A stretch of DNA of 64,000 nt from Anaeropeptidivorans aminofermentans (GTDB lineage Bacteria; Bacillota; Clostridia; Lachnospirales; UBA5962), in assembly GCF_940670685.1 (NCBI RefSeq), contig NZ_OW711693.1:1054001-1118000 (forward strand), read 5' to 3'. The notes beneath the pieces were generated by a model that was given only the letters and a program-made list of their open reading frames with translations, did no database searches and was not told the origin of the DNA. Of this stretch, positions 18,747-28,863 are shown in pieces. Position numbers and translations under genes: made by a program. Each line of letters begins with the position of its first letter. Positions within the stretch are counted from its first letter, which is position 1.

Positions 18747-19100
18747 CCAGACAGTATATACAAAATACGTAGTATTGCCACACTCACAACTCTGATATTA
18801 TTTAATGATGGTTATTATCTATATCACTAATTCACATCAGGCATAAAGCACTCCTTTCACTGGTTAGTTTTCTTGATATAAATATTCGACTAAAATCTGT
18901 CAAATAACAAGTATATACTGGCTTATCATGACTTTTTGAAGTTATATTTATTACATAGTATCTATATTTGTCACAGTAAGCCAAACCGCGTGGTAATGTT
19001 AAACCCTGTCATTAAGATTACCCCATAGTTATAAATATAATGAACGTAAAAAAGTAGTAATTCACATGATGCTTTGGTGAATTGCTACTTTTCTAGTTCC
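18747..19100. other. AT-rich gap with one terminator-like hairpin
   Basis: No gene seen. At 19048-19093, AAAGTAGTAATTCAC and GTGAATTGCTACTTT form a strong stem-loop with T/A runs on both sides. It sits just past the 3' end of the istB fossil and could be its terminator. Confidence 0.5.
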
Positions 19101-19104
19101 TATT

Positions 19105-19745
19105 TTTTAACAGACTTTTCATAGTTATAAGAGGTTAAGGCTTTCACTTGTGAACACAAAAATATACGAATGATGTATTAACCTTTCTACCAAAGTTGCA
19201 GTTAGCCGATTATTTCCAAAAACAGTATTCCATTGGCTAAACTTTAAATTTAAAGTGATTATCAGGCTTTTACGCTTGTAACAATCCAATACTATCTGAA
19301 AAGCAACCCCTCAGCATCTTTATGTAAGACACAAAGCCCATTTCATCTATAACCGTGAATTTAAATAAATTCAACTTTATTCAGCATTATAAGAAAGCTT
19401 TTGAGCATACGTTTTTGTTGTTTCGTTCCAACAGGATATTTGCCAGTGAAGCGGCAGTAAAGGAGCGGTATGCATACCGCGCTGGTAAGCCATAAAGACA
19501 AAGCAATTCTAGATGCGATTTATATAATCCAACTTCACCCAACAGTATCAGATTCTCTTTCTTATCCCAAAAACGAAGGGCAATTATTTCTTCTTTTGCA
19601 ATGCCTGGGAGAATGGCAATATTATTCATTCAGGTAAACCCACCTTAAATCCGGAAGTTTTGACAAGACGGTTGACTCGGTTAATTTCTTATTCTTTTAA
19701 CTCAATTTTTAATAAATTGGTTACATACCGTTCTACAATTTGAAA
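19105..19745 (-). pseudogene. istB: IS21-family istB (helper ATPase) fossil
   Basis: Reading the minus strand across frames: KIELKEEINRVNRL-like N-terminus near 19700, then RFWDKKENLILLGEVGLYKS in place of the ENVLLLGPPGTGKT Walker A. The Walker B remnant TVIDEMGFV lies near 19350, CYKRKSLIITLNLKFSQWN near 19260 and NRLTATLVERLIHH near 19170. Stops and shifts occur throughout. No istA partner is recognisable. A dead IS21 copy, evidence that mobile DNA passed through this decayed region. Confidence 0.75.
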
Positions 19746-20344
19746 TTTTACGGAATATCACTCTTTCACTAATTCGCCAAGTTTCAGTATCCATACGTTC
19801 TTCTCTATCCAGTCATCTGGCATCCGCTGATAACACCGCCTGTTGCGGTCATAAATATAAGTTAAGAATATAGTTGACATCAGGCATTAATGAAGAGAAT
19901 AGAGCAGGCGGCGGGTGGTATTCAGATGGTGAGATCATGTAATAACATTACCGAATGCTTTCTGTATCAGAGCAACCGCATTTACGAGCAAAAGAGATTG
20001 CTTTATCATTATGTGATAACTATAGACTGTATATCATTAAAAATAATCTTATATTTATTAATTTAATGTGGTTTTAAAATAACTTATAATTAAATCATAC
20101 CTAATACTTTATCTTAAAATATACTATGAAAACCATATTCTTTGTTTTGGCAGAATAAATTTGATATTAAGAATATTTCTTTTATGTTTTATATTAATTC
20201 CATAGAAAATATATTTAAAGATAAAGTAGTCAATAGCTATAAGAATTAATTGTAACAATTTAAATTACAGTATAAATCTATAGAAATAATAATCAATATG
20301 TTAAGTTAATTACAGTAAATTAGGAATTAGAAATAGAGGATATT
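19746..20344. other. AT-rich gap without recognisable genes
   Basis: About 600 bases. Very AT-rich from 20020 on. A CG-richer patch at 19800-19990 has no frame of note. I see nothing else that can be supported. Confidence 0.6.
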
Positions 20345-21290
20345 ATGAGTAAATGGACTCTCAGAAAAATAGAGCGTAGCAACAAAAAATTAATTAATGG
20401 CATCTCTTCATTTGGTTTTCATGACCCTTAGGTCATGTTTATTTAGCAGAATTCTCAGGAAATTACATAGGCTGTATCTATAATGGTACCGTAGAATGGA
20501 CTGCCGGCGCAAATAATCCTAGTTATCTCCAGTTCACTATCAAATCAACATAAAAGAGCCTAAATATCCTGACAAAGCCTTTCATTATAACTCCTTGCTG
20601 ATTTCGGGACAAAAATTTATTTATAGAATGAATTTAGACACAAATAAATTTATGCCTCTTATTGACAAGGAAAAGGCCAATATTATTGACATTGCAAACT
20701 GTGTGTATGATAAAAAGGATACTACTATACGGGTTAATGACATACAAGGCTATAAAGTGCTTCACTTCGATTTTAACAGGAATTTAATTAGAAACTATAG
20801 GACAAGGTATACCCAGGTTTCAAATAGATACCATAGGTTATTCTAAGGCATTATTTAACTGGATATACGATATTCGATTAGGTGCTAATGAAAATATTTA
20901 TGTTCTGGACAGCAAAAACTATGCCATTAGAATGATAGATATAAAAAATAAAAAGGTTATGACCATATGCGGCAATGAAACAGGAGGATATTCAAGAGAT
21001 GGGGTAAAGTAATAAATGCTACCTTAGGCAGCAATCCAAATAAATTCTTTAATGGTCCATGGGCCTTATCTATTGACGAAGATAATAATATTTATATTGG
21101 CGATACACAAAACCATGCAATTAGAATGATTGATAGCAAGAAAAATATTATAAATACCATAGCAAATGCCAATATGTATAAAAATTATTTTGAAAAAATC
21201 TGCAGCATGGAGTATTATAATGGAAAGCTTTATATTCCCAATTGGCAGATAGATGATCCTGACATCTTGATTATTCTTTCTAAAAGTTAA
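20345..21290 (+). pseudogene. NHL-repeat (beta-propeller) protein pseudogene
   Basis: Frames broken at about 20430, 20555, 20820 and 21010 can be joined into one protein beginning MSKWTLRKIERSNKKLINGI. Repeats of the NHL/SMP-30 type are clear: ANENIYVLDSKNYAIRMID and, later, PWALSIDEDNNIYIGDTQNH followed by AIRMID. The C-terminus YIPNWQIDDPDILIILSKS ends at 21290. Original function unknown; such propellers are often secreted or ligand-binding. Confidence 0.7.
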
Positions 21291-21372
21291 TTTTATATAA
21301 GAAGGTTTAAATCAAATCGTAAAAAATTTTGCATTGCTAGTTTCAGAGAATATAATATAAAAATATACGAAC

Positions 21373-21409
21373 AAAACCCCAGTAAACACGGATGTTTACT
21401 GGGGTTTTA
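21373..21409 (-). terminator. terminator of the initiator tRNA gene
   Basis: AAAACCCCAGTAAACA pairs perfectly with TGTTTACTGGGGTTTT; the minus-strand side lies immediately 3' of the tRNA. Confidence 0.85.
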
Positions 21410-21411
21410 AA

Positions 21412-21485
<74 letters not shown>

Positions 21486-21557
21486 GCATTTTTGACACAT
21501 GCTTAGTATATACATAATTACTAAAATTGTCAAGGCTTCTTACAAGGATTTTTAAAT

Positions 21558-21594
21558 AAAAAGCCTTTCTGATAAAATCAGGAAGGCTTTTTGT
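21558..21594 (-). terminator. terminator of the SLH protein gene
   Basis: AAAAAGCCTTTCTGAT and ATCAGGAAGGCTTTTT form a perfect hairpin with flanking A/T runs, 14 bp past the minus-strand stop codon. Confidence 0.85.
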
Positions 21595-21607
21595 TTGAAA
21601 AATGAGA

Positions 21608-23449
21608 TTATTTAGCCGGATGAAGGGCATTCATTAAATAAGAATAAGCCCAGTGGTCAGAAGGAATATCTGTGTAAGTATAAGGTCCGTCCCTATGGGT
21701 TGTTCCTCTGCCGAAGGCACGGCTTATGATTGAAACAGCTTCCGCCTTTGTAACGGTTGCATCGGGTCTTAAAGTATTATCGGGATAGCCTGAAATGGCT
21801 CCGATGTTTACAAGCTGGGCCATTGCTTCATAGGCCCAATGGTCTTTTTCCAATAAGGAAAGTTCCACATCTTCATTCAGCTTTAAAATATTATTTAATA
21901 TTATGGATATTTCTCCACGGGTAACGGATTTATTCGGTCTGAATGTTCCGTCAGTATACCCTGAAACGAAGCCCTTTGAACCGCAGAAACTTACTGCATT
22001 GGCATACTGGGCAGAAACGTCATAAAAATTGCCTACATAAAATTTATCCTTATCTGCAAAAAGCTCAAAGAGCATTTGGCAAAGTTCCGCTCTTGAAACT
22101 TCCCTTTGGGGCTGAACGAGACCGTTTTCTGCCGTAATATAAGGTTTCAGTTTAAATTCGTCAAGCTCTATTAAATCGTTTATAGAATAATTTTCGAGGT
22201 TTGCGGGAGCTGTAGGAACCTTTTCATAGTATTCTGTATCTGTTTTTACTGCTGCGGTAAAGCTTTGGGGCTCAAGGTTCGTTTTCATATAATTTTTAAT
22301 TTGCAGATTAATATTTCCTTTGGGAACCGTATCGTCTGCCACTAATTTAAGGCCTGTTATGGTAAGGGTTGAGATTTCATCTCTTCTGGATTTTTCAATG
22401 CCTTTTAACTCAACAAAAACCCTTGAATAATTTACCTCACCGGCAGGGTAATGGTAAGTAAGGGTATAGTCCTTATCGTTTATGCCGTAGCCGCTTCTTT
22501 TTGTATCTTTCGTCCATTTGATATTTTCTGAAAGATGGAGTTTAACGGCGCTTTCGCCGTTTACTGTCATATTCAGGGCTTTATAGTCATTTTCTTTTAT
22601 AAGATCTGAAGGAACATCGGGAAGTATCTTAACCCCCTGGGGAGCAGTGATTTCAAAAGTCCCTTCGGATATGGTGCCTACTACTTTTTCAGAAATTGTT
22701 ATTTTATCTATGGGAAATACTGTTTTTCCCTCGACGGGAGTTTTAACCTCTGTTATGCTCTTTTTAATTTTCTTTGCTGCTTCTGAAATACCGCTGTAAG
22801 GTACAGCTTCGGCAAATTTATGGGTGGAAGAGCTTATTTCATTATAGCTTTCTATGGTTACATACATATCTTCATATTGGAGAGCTCTTGTTACTAAAGG
22901 CACTCTTATGGATTCGCCTTCTTTTCCGTCTCTTGAAGTTACAAGAGTTGCAACGGAGTCATCTGAACCTATGTGAAGAATGTAAGGAATTTCATTGGCA
23001 GCTGTTACAATCCTTGTATATACGCCGCTTGTTGACGTACTGGAGGTAGGGATGAATTCTCCCACGGTGGTATTATAGTTGGTGGGAAGCTTTTCTTCTA
23101 TTCCTCCGGTGTAGTATTCATTGGCGTATTGGTCACCATTTAGGTTAACGCTTCTGAAAAACCATACGCCGTTTTGGAGGGTAAGCTTTACAGAAGAGTT
23201 TGCAGGAAGATCGTCTTTTAATTCTATTACAAGCTCTGAAGCGGGGAAAGCATATTTTACACCTTTTACATAATTATCTGCCGAAATAAGGCCTTTAACG
23301 CTGATGACATCTGTATACATGGTTTCCTCGTCCATGACGTCAAGCTGTTTTGTAAGATGATTTTCGGAAGCAGCGTATACGTTAGGAGGAAATGTTAAGG
23401 ACGAAATCACAAATATTGAAGCAAAAAGAGCAGAGAGCCTTTTTTTCAT
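21608..23449 (-). CDS. secreted protein with three C-terminal SLH domains
   Basis: 613 aa. Signal peptide MKKRLSALFASIFVISSLTF followed by a likely cleavage site after VYA (residue 26). A large middle part of unknown fold is rich in beta-type repeats (KDDLPANSSVKLTLQNGVWF). Three SLH modules lie within the last 190 residues (GFVSGYTDGTFRPNKSVTRG, AISGYPDNTLRPDATVTKAE), which anchor proteins to pyruvylated secondary cell-wall polymer. Start at ATG 23449 after AAAGGAG; a longer frame to 23500 would bury the signal peptide. The function of the N-terminal region is unknown. Confidence 0.9.
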   Translation of the reverse strand: MKKRLSALFASIFVISSLTFPPNVYAASENHLTKQLDVMDEETMYTDVISVKGLISADNYVKGVKYAFPASELVIELKDDLPANSSVKLTLQNGVWFFRSVNLNGDQYANEYYTGGIEEKLPTNYNTTVGEFIPTSSTSTSGVYTRIVTAANEIPYILHIGSDDSVATLVTSRDGKEGESIRVPLVTRALQYEDMYVTIESYNEISSSTHKFAEAVPYSGISEAAKKIKKSITEVKTPVEGKTVFPIDKITISEKVVGTISEGTFEITAPQGVKILPDVPSDLIKENDYKALNMTVNGESAVKLHLSENIKWTKDTKRSGYGINDKDYTLTYHYPAGEVNYSRVFVELKGIEKSRRDEISTLTITGLKLVADDTVPKGNINLQIKNYMKTNLEPQSFTAAVKTDTEYYEKVPTAPANLENYSINDLIELDEFKLKPYITAENGLVQPQREVSRAELCQMLFELFADKDKFYVGNFYDVSAQYANAVSFCGSKGFVSGYTDGTFRPNKSVTRGEISIILNNILKLNEDVELSLLEKDHWAYEAMAQLVNIGAISGYPDNTLRPDATVTKAEAVSIISRAFGRGTTHRDGPYTYTDIPSDHWAYSYLMNALHPAK

Positions 23450-23583
23450 CAATAATTCTCCTTTCCTGTTCATAATTTTATAATTTACTCTACTATACAT
23501 GGTAACATTTTATTGTTTTAAAGTAATAACAAAATTGTTAAGAATTTGTAACTATTGTGTTCTTGAATATAATTTATTATAAT

Positions 23584-23711
23584 TATAGCAAAACAAGATT
23601 AAGGTAAGAACAAAAATCTATTTTTCATAAATGGCTTAAAATATAGAATCGCTATTTTAAGCCATTCAAAATATACAATTTTTGTTACGCTAATTCATTG
23701 TTTTACTATGG
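23584..23711. repeat. MITE-B copy (TATAG.AAAACAA .. TTGTTTTACTAT)
   Basis: About 128 bp. Terminal inverted repeats TATAGCAAAACAAG and TTGTTTTACTATG, with an internal palindrome of TTCATAAATGGCTTAAAATA and TTTTAAGCCATTCAAAATAT. Same family as 37735-37854. Confidence 0.7.
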
Positions 23712-23931
23712 TTATCATAAACGCTTTACTTTTTATGAATATGACAGAAAATTATATATAAAATATCTTAAGAAACACAGTGCAATTGATAGGCGTTATG
23801 GTTCAAAAAGATAAAGCTTTCTTTATGAATTATAAGGAGATGCTTGCTTAAAAAACGGTTTCCAAGCTTGTGTGCATTATTTTTTATCTTCACTTAGTAT
23901 ATATAAATAATTATATAACGGGAGGCGCTTC
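23712..23931. repeat. gap ahead of pepP containing a short palindromic element
   Basis: At about 23845-23903, GATGCTTGCTTAAAAAACGG faces ATCTTCACTTAGTATATATA. This matches the dispersed GCGCTTAC..TTAGTATAA element family seen at 25756, 25899, 30348 and 37870. Nothing else coding is visible. Confidence 0.5.
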
Positions 23932-25707
23932 ATGGATAGTATAAATGTAAAATTAGAAAAGTTAAGAGGGCTTATGGCTGAAAATGGTATAGATGCTTAT
24001 CTTATAACTAAGGCGGACCCGCATCAATCTGAAAATGCCAGAGCGTATTGGAACGGGGTTCAGTTTATATCAGGCTTTAAAGGCTCTGCAGGAACTGTAG
24101 TTGTAACGAAAGATAAAGCTGGCTTATGGACAGACGGAAGATATTCCATTCAATCCAGAGAGCAGGTTAAGGGAACGGAATTTAACGTTTACATCACTTC
24201 CGAGCCGGGGACGAAAAGCTATGTTGATTTCATAAAAAATGAAGTGAAGGAAAAGGGAAGGCTTGGCTTTGATTCAAGAACTTTAAGCGTATCTGATGCA
24301 GAAAAGCTTGAAAACACCTTAAAGGAGAAAGAAATAGTGCTTTTCGGAAACAAGGATTTACTTGGGCCTATTTGGGAAAACAGGCCTGAGGACATTGGCG
24401 GAAAGGTATTTGACCATTTAACAAAATACTGCGGAACAGACAGGGTTAAAAAAATTGAAGACGTAAGAAAAAGCATGGCGGAAAAAGAGGGCGATACTTA
24501 TATTATATCCTCCCTTGACGATATCGCATGGCTTTTGAACCTTAGATGTGCAGACGACGAAACTTTATGCTTTCCTGCCTATGTAGTCATGACGAAAGAA
24601 AGAACTATATTATTTGCAAATGAAGAAAAGCTTTCAGACGTTCTTGATATTCTTAAAAGAGATCAAGTTGAAATAATGCCCTATGAAAGCATCAATGAAT
24701 TTTTAAATACCCTTGAAAGTCCGGGGAAAATTATAATAACTCCTTCCAAAACAAGCTATTCTCTTTATTCTGAAATAAAAAATGAAAAAATCGTAAAGCT
24801 TGATTTTGATATCACAACAAATATGAAAGCGAGAAAAAATCCCATCGAAATAGAAAACAATAAAGAAATAAGCATAAAAGACGGAGCCGCCCTCGTTAAA
24901 TTTATAATATGGATAAAGGAAGCATGCAAAACTTCTCCGATAAGCGAATATGAAGCAGGCCTTAAAATGGATAGCCTCCGTAAAGAAATAGAAGGTTTTG
25001 TCCACACAAGCTTTTCAACTATTTGCGGTTATGGGGGAAATGCTGCTCAAGCCCATTATAGAGCAACAGAAGATAAAAACAGCGTTATAAAGCCCGAAGG
25101 CTTTCTCCTTGTGGATTCCGGCGGAAATTATCTTAAAGGAACTACAGATATCACAAGGACCTTTGCCCTTGGAAAAATAACGGAAGAAATGAAAAGAAAT
25201 TTTACTTTAGTTTTAAAATGCCATATTGCTCTAGCGAAAGCAAAATTTTTATACGGAGCCACAGGAGCAAACCTTGATATTTTGGCAAGGCTTCCCTTAT
25301 GGGAGGAATGCCTTGATTTTAAGCATGGCACAGGTCACGGCATAGGCTTTGCTCTTAACTGCCACGAAGGCCCTCACAGAATCAATCTTACGGCAGGTCC
25401 TATACGCCTTGAGGAAGGCATGCTTGTTTCCAATGAACCGGGATTTTATGCCGAAAACCAATATGGCATAAGAAGTGAGAATATTATTCTTGTTAAGGAA
25501 TACGGTGAAAGCCCTTACGGCAAATTTATGGAATTTGAAACCATTTCGTTCTGTCCTTTTGACCTTGAATCCATTGATAAGGACCTTTTAACAAAAGAAG
25601 AAACAAAATGGCTTAATGACTATCATAAGGACGTTTACGAAAAGCTGAGCCCGTATCTTAATGACGAAGAAAAGGCATGGCTTAAAGAAAATACAAGAGT
25701 AATATAA
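23932..25707 (+). CDS. pepP: Xaa-Pro aminopeptidase (M24B, aminopeptidase P)
   Basis: Removes N-terminal residues that precede proline; cytoplasmic. 591 aa, the longer eukaryote-like M24B form with two creatinase-type N-terminal domains before the pita-bread catalytic domain. Metal ligands visible: two Asp in LLVDSGG (about 391) and GTTDITRTF (about 402), His in GHGIGFALN (about 470), Glu in SNEPGFY (about 500) and Glu in RSENIIL (about 516). GGGAGG lies a few bases before ATG 23932. Apparently monocistronic. Confidence 0.95.
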   Translation: MDSINVKLEKLRGLMAENGIDAYLITKADPHQSENARAYWNGVQFISGFKGSAGTVVVTKDKAGLWTDGRYSIQSREQVKGTEFNVYITSEPGTKSYVDFIKNEVKEKGRLGFDSRTLSVSDAEKLENTLKEKEIVLFGNKDLLGPIWENRPEDIGGKVFDHLTKYCGTDRVKKIEDVRKSMAEKEGDTYIISSLDDIAWLLNLRCADDETLCFPAYVVMTKERTILFANEEKLSDVLDILKRDQVEIMPYESINEFLNTLESPGKIIITPSKTSYSLYSEIKNEKIVKLDFDITTNMKARKNPIEIENNKEISIKDGAALVKFIIWIKEACKTSPISEYEAGLKMDSLRKEIEGFVHTSFSTICGYGGNAAQAHYRATEDKNSVIKPEGFLLVDSGGNYLKGTTDITRTFALGKITEEMKRNFTLVLKCHIALAKAKFLYGATGANLDILARLPLWEECLDFKHGTGHGIGFALNCHEGPHRINLTAGPIRLEEGMLVSNEPGFYAENQYGIRSENIILVKEYGESPYGKFMEFETISFCPFDLESIDKDLLTKEETKWLNDYHKDVYEKLSPYLNDEEKAWLKENTRVI

Positions 25708-26404
25708 AACATAAATATAGTTATTAATCTTAAAAATAAATTTGATAATTATATGAGGGCGCTTACCTAAAAAGACTTACAAGCTAACCCTTGTATCTTT
25801 TTCAAAATTCGCTTAGTATAAACTATTATAAGGGCAAAGACATCTATGGTAATCAAGATATCCCTAACGAACTTAAAAAAAGCCCGTTAGGGGTAAGAGG
25901 GCGCTTACTTGAAAACGATTTATAAGTTTATTCAGCTTATATCATTTTTAAGTTTGCTTCGTATAAATTGATTTGCTGTATTGATGTTTTTGCCCTTGCG
26001 TTTTATAATGGAAGACCTGATATTTTAAAAAATATTTAATTTATTTCATTTTATGTGGAACAAAAATCATTTATGAAACGTCTTAAATATGTATGGCGAT
26101 GATTTATTCAGTTAAAAATAATCTTAATAAAGATTTTATAATAGATATAATACTTTTTAAAAAGCTTTTCGTATATAGATAAAGTATGGCTTTTAGTTTA
26201 TATTAGTGATCTGTCGGCGGACATGCCTTATAAATAAAGTTTGTCTGCCTTATATATAATAAATAAAATTTAATAAGGCCAAAAATTTTGCAGTAAAAAT
26301 TCCATGCTTCAAGGAGTTTTTTGAGAAATTTTTGCATCTTTTGTTTTTTATTTAGTATAAAAATTAATCTGCAGTTTTTTTTGCGGATTAACAGGAGGTT
26401 TACC
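25708..26404. repeat. gap with two copies of the GCGCTTAC..TAGTATAA palindromic element
   Basis: Elements at about 25756-25820 and 25899-25972 both begin GAGGGCGCTTAC and end near CTTAGTATAA or TTCGTATAAA. A hairpin, CCCTAACG and CGTTAGGGG, lies at about 25861-25893. At 26211-26250, GGCGGACA and TGTCTGCC can pair. No gene seen; strongly AT-rich. Confidence 0.55.
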
Positions 26405-27676
26405 ATGATATGTAAAAAGTGCAAGACTGCTGTTGGAGAAAACGATAATATATGCCAAAACTGTGGCAATAATCTTAAAAAAGGCAGGAATATGTGGATT
26501 GTTGCAGTAATCCTTATTATAGCGGCGTTGGCTGTAATATATTTTGCCGGAAAAGGCGGCAACGGCGATAATACGCCAGGCGACGCTATAGAAAGCCCGG
26601 AACCTGATTTTACGCCTCCTTCTTCTGAGGAGCCGAAACAGGAGGAAACCGAAAGCCCGGAGCCCACGGAAAGCGCAGAACCTGTGCCAAGCAGTGAGGC
26701 GGATTTGGATAGACCGATAGAAGAAACATGGGAAATGATAGATAATTTGATTTACAGCGTATCGGATTATTATAAAAATTATAATGAAACGGTTTCTTTT
26801 GTTTCTAAAAATGGCTATTTATATGACTTTCCTGCAAAGGCCTATGTTTTCCCCGAGGATTTGCTTGATTTAACAGATATGGACCCTAAATATGCTGAAG
26901 AAGGAGCTTTGTTCTTCTTTTTAAGGCCTGCAGACTTAAAGGGCTACGGTGATTTAAGAGTTTCCGACAGTGATGAGCTTGAAATTTTTGTGGGATATGA
27001 AACGTCAGAAGGATATGCGATTTCTTCCGAAAGTGAGCCCGGAGGCATCATACCCAATAAAGATTTAAAGGCTGTTCTTGAAAAATATCAATGGGAACAC
27101 GGAAGCCAAAAGAAGTATGATAAGGATTCCGACGAGCTTATTAAAATTATAGACGCTATAAACAGATATGACGATTCTCAAAAGGCCTATGATATAAGAA
27201 GGATAAAAGCCGACGATAAATATATCAGCATCGTCCTTTCGGAAAAGGGTCAGTCTTCCGCTTTAAAGCATTATATTATTGAATTCAGCGGAGATGTTTA
27301 TAATGTTATTCTTTCCGGAATCGAGGCAGAGACCACAAGCGAAGTATATGTTAACAGGAGCCTTCCTGATTTTAATATGAGTCTTTTGCCGGAATATAGT
27401 GTTTCCACAGTTTCAAGGTATTTGAAAAGCGATTTTCAAAATATAGTTGAAGTTATGAGGCAAAACGAGCTCATAGAAGAAAGTGACCTTCCGCTTTTAT
27501 TCAGTTCAGGAACCGATGAATTCTTATATTTTGAATTTACATCCGGAAAGTTTTTCATAGGCTATTTTGAAAACGATACATGGCAGCTTTATCTGGTTAA
27601 CGGCTATGACGACGCCAAAAGCTTTATGGAAAGTATCGTAAATAAGCCGCCTTTATTCATCCTTAAAGAGTTTTAA
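26405..27676 (+). CDS. zinc-ribbon, single-pass membrane protein of unknown function
   Basis: 423 aa. N-terminal double zinc knuckle MICKKCKTAVGENDNICQNC (Cys3, 6, 17, 20), one membrane helix at about 30-50, then a Pro/Glu/Ser-rich linker to about residue 100 and an extracytoplasmic domain I do not recognise. The layout resembles Firmicutes zinc-ribbon membrane proteins suspected of cell-envelope roles. ATG 26405 has AGGAGG five bases upstream; an in-frame extension to 26321 has none. A small stem, TTAATCTGC with GCGGATTAA, precedes the ribosome site. Followed by a strong terminator. Confidence 0.75.
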   Translation: MICKKCKTAVGENDNICQNCGNNLKKGRNMWIVAVILIIAALAVIYFAGKGGNGDNTPGDAIESPEPDFTPPSSEEPKQEETESPEPTESAEPVPSSEADLDRPIEETWEMIDNLIYSVSDYYKNYNETVSFVSKNGYLYDFPAKAYVFPEDLLDLTDMDPKYAEEGALFFFLRPADLKGYGDLRVSDSDELEIFVGYETSEGYAISSESEPGGIIPNKDLKAVLEKYQWEHGSQKKYDKDSDELIKIIDAINRYDDSQKAYDIRRIKADDKYISIVLSEKGQSSALKHYIIEFSGDVYNVILSGIEAETTSEVYVNRSLPDFNMSLLPEYSVSTVSRYLKSDFQNIVEVMRQNELIEESDLPLLFSSGTDEFLYFEFTSGKFFIGYFENDTWQLYLVNGYDDAKSFMESIVNKPPLFILKEF

Positions 27677-27699
27677 AAATTATTGACTTTGAAATAAAA

Positions 27700-27740
27700 G
27701 AATAGCAGCCGCCTGAGAGAGTCAGGCGGCTGCTATTTTC
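27700..27740 (+). terminator. strong terminator after the zinc-ribbon gene
   Basis: AATAGCAGCCGCCTGA and TCAGGCGGCTGCTATTTT form a perfect stem with a T-rich tail, about 30 bp past the stop. Confidence 0.9.
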
Positions 27741-27788
27741 ATAAACGGCCGATATATGTTTTTAAGCTAAGCGTAAGAAATTTCCCAA

Positions 27789-27900
27789 ACCATAAGCAAA
27801 ACAACTTTTAAGAAAGTAACAAAAATCCATTTTCATAAACGGTTTTATTATAAAAGCTTTATCTAAAATATACGATTTTTGTTATCTTGATTTTTGTTTA
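27789..27900. repeat. degenerate MITE-B copy between convergent genes
   Basis: AAAACAACTTTTAAGAAAGT then AACAAAAATCC at the left, and ATACGATTTTTGTTATC at the right, match the arms of the 37735-37854 element. The terminal TATAG is lost. Lies just past the pdxK stop. Confidence 0.5.
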
Positions 27901-27903
27901 GCT

Positions 27904-28716
27904 CTATTTGCAAAGGCGGTATGCCGCATGGTATACGGGACCTACATATTGATTGAATGCAAAACCATGCTTTATGGCTGCATAAGCAAAGTCTTTTGCT
28001 TTGCAAACTGCGTCCCTTACGGAAAGGCCTGTTGCAAGGCCGGCAGCTACGGCTGCGGCAAAAGTACAGCCGGCGCCGTGATTGTTATTTGTGGGAAGCT
28101 TGGGAAGTGAAAATACTTCAAATTCCTTTCCGTCGTAAAAAAGGTCTATGGCGTCTCCATTTTCTAATGATTTGCCGCCTTTAATCACTACACTTTTTGC
28201 CCCTAAGGCACATATTTTAACAGCGGCTTCTTTCATGTCTTCTAATCCCTTTAATTTACCCATGCCGGATAATACGCCGGCTTCAAAAAGATTGGGTGTT
28301 GCAACGGTTGCTAAAGGAATAAGCATGTCCCTTAAGGCGTCTGCGTTTTCAGGGTTTAAAACCTCGGCTTCGCCCTTGCATACCATTACAGGATCAATTA
28401 CTATATTTTTTATATCGCCTTTTTCAAGCGTTTCCTTAACTATTTTTATTATTTCAACATTAGGAAGCATTCCTGTTTTCATTGCGGCGATTTCTCCGCC
28501 GGCGGTTGCTGTTTTTATCTGCTGCTTTAAAAGCAACGGGTCTATGGCAGTTACGCCGTGGCTCCAGCCGTTATCCGGATCCATGGTAACGATAGAGGTA
28601 ATTGCCGTAAGGCCGTAGGTTCCATATTCTTCAAAGGTCTTTAAATCGGCCTGTAATCCGGCTCCGCCGCTGGAATCACTGCCGGCTATGGTTAAAGTTT
28701 TAGGTATTGTATTCAT
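27904..28716 (-). CDS. pdxK: pyridoxal/pyridoxine kinase of the ThiD-like (PdxK) group
   Basis: 270 aa ribokinase-fold kinase phosphorylating B6 vitamers; homologous to HMP kinases (ThiD). AGSDSSGGAGLQADLKTFEE at the start, MKTGML near residue 79, DPVMVCKGEAEVL near 108, and the catalytic loop NNHGAGCTFAAA near 210. The N-terminal pattern and the C-terminal NQYVGP are the form found in the Bacillus PdxK/ThiD2 type. The divergent MocR regulator of PdxR type makes B6 salvage the best reading; thiamin HMP kinase is the alternative. GGAGG precedes ATG 28716. Confidence 0.82.
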   Translation of the reverse strand: MNTIPKTLTIAGSDSSGGAGLQADLKTFEEYGTYGLTAITSIVTMDPDNGWSHGVTAIDPLLLKQQIKTATAGGEIAAMKTGMLPNVEIIKIVKETLEKGDIKNIVIDPVMVCKGEAEVLNPENADALRDMLIPLATVATPNLFEAGVLSGMGKLKGLEDMKEAAVKICALGAKSVVIKGGKSLENGDAIDLFYDGKEFEVFSLPKLPTNNNHGAGCTFAAAVAAGLATGLSVRDAVCKAKDFAYAAIKHGFAFNQYVGPVYHAAYRLCK

Positions 28717-28863
28717 AAAGATACCTCCATTAATAATAATAAATATAATACAAAGCAGGCTATAGCTTATATTGAATAATTTATAATATTATTATACAAT
28801 GAAACCGAACCCAAAAAAAGATACGGTTTTAGATAAAACTAAGGGGACAGTTTGGAGGAACAT

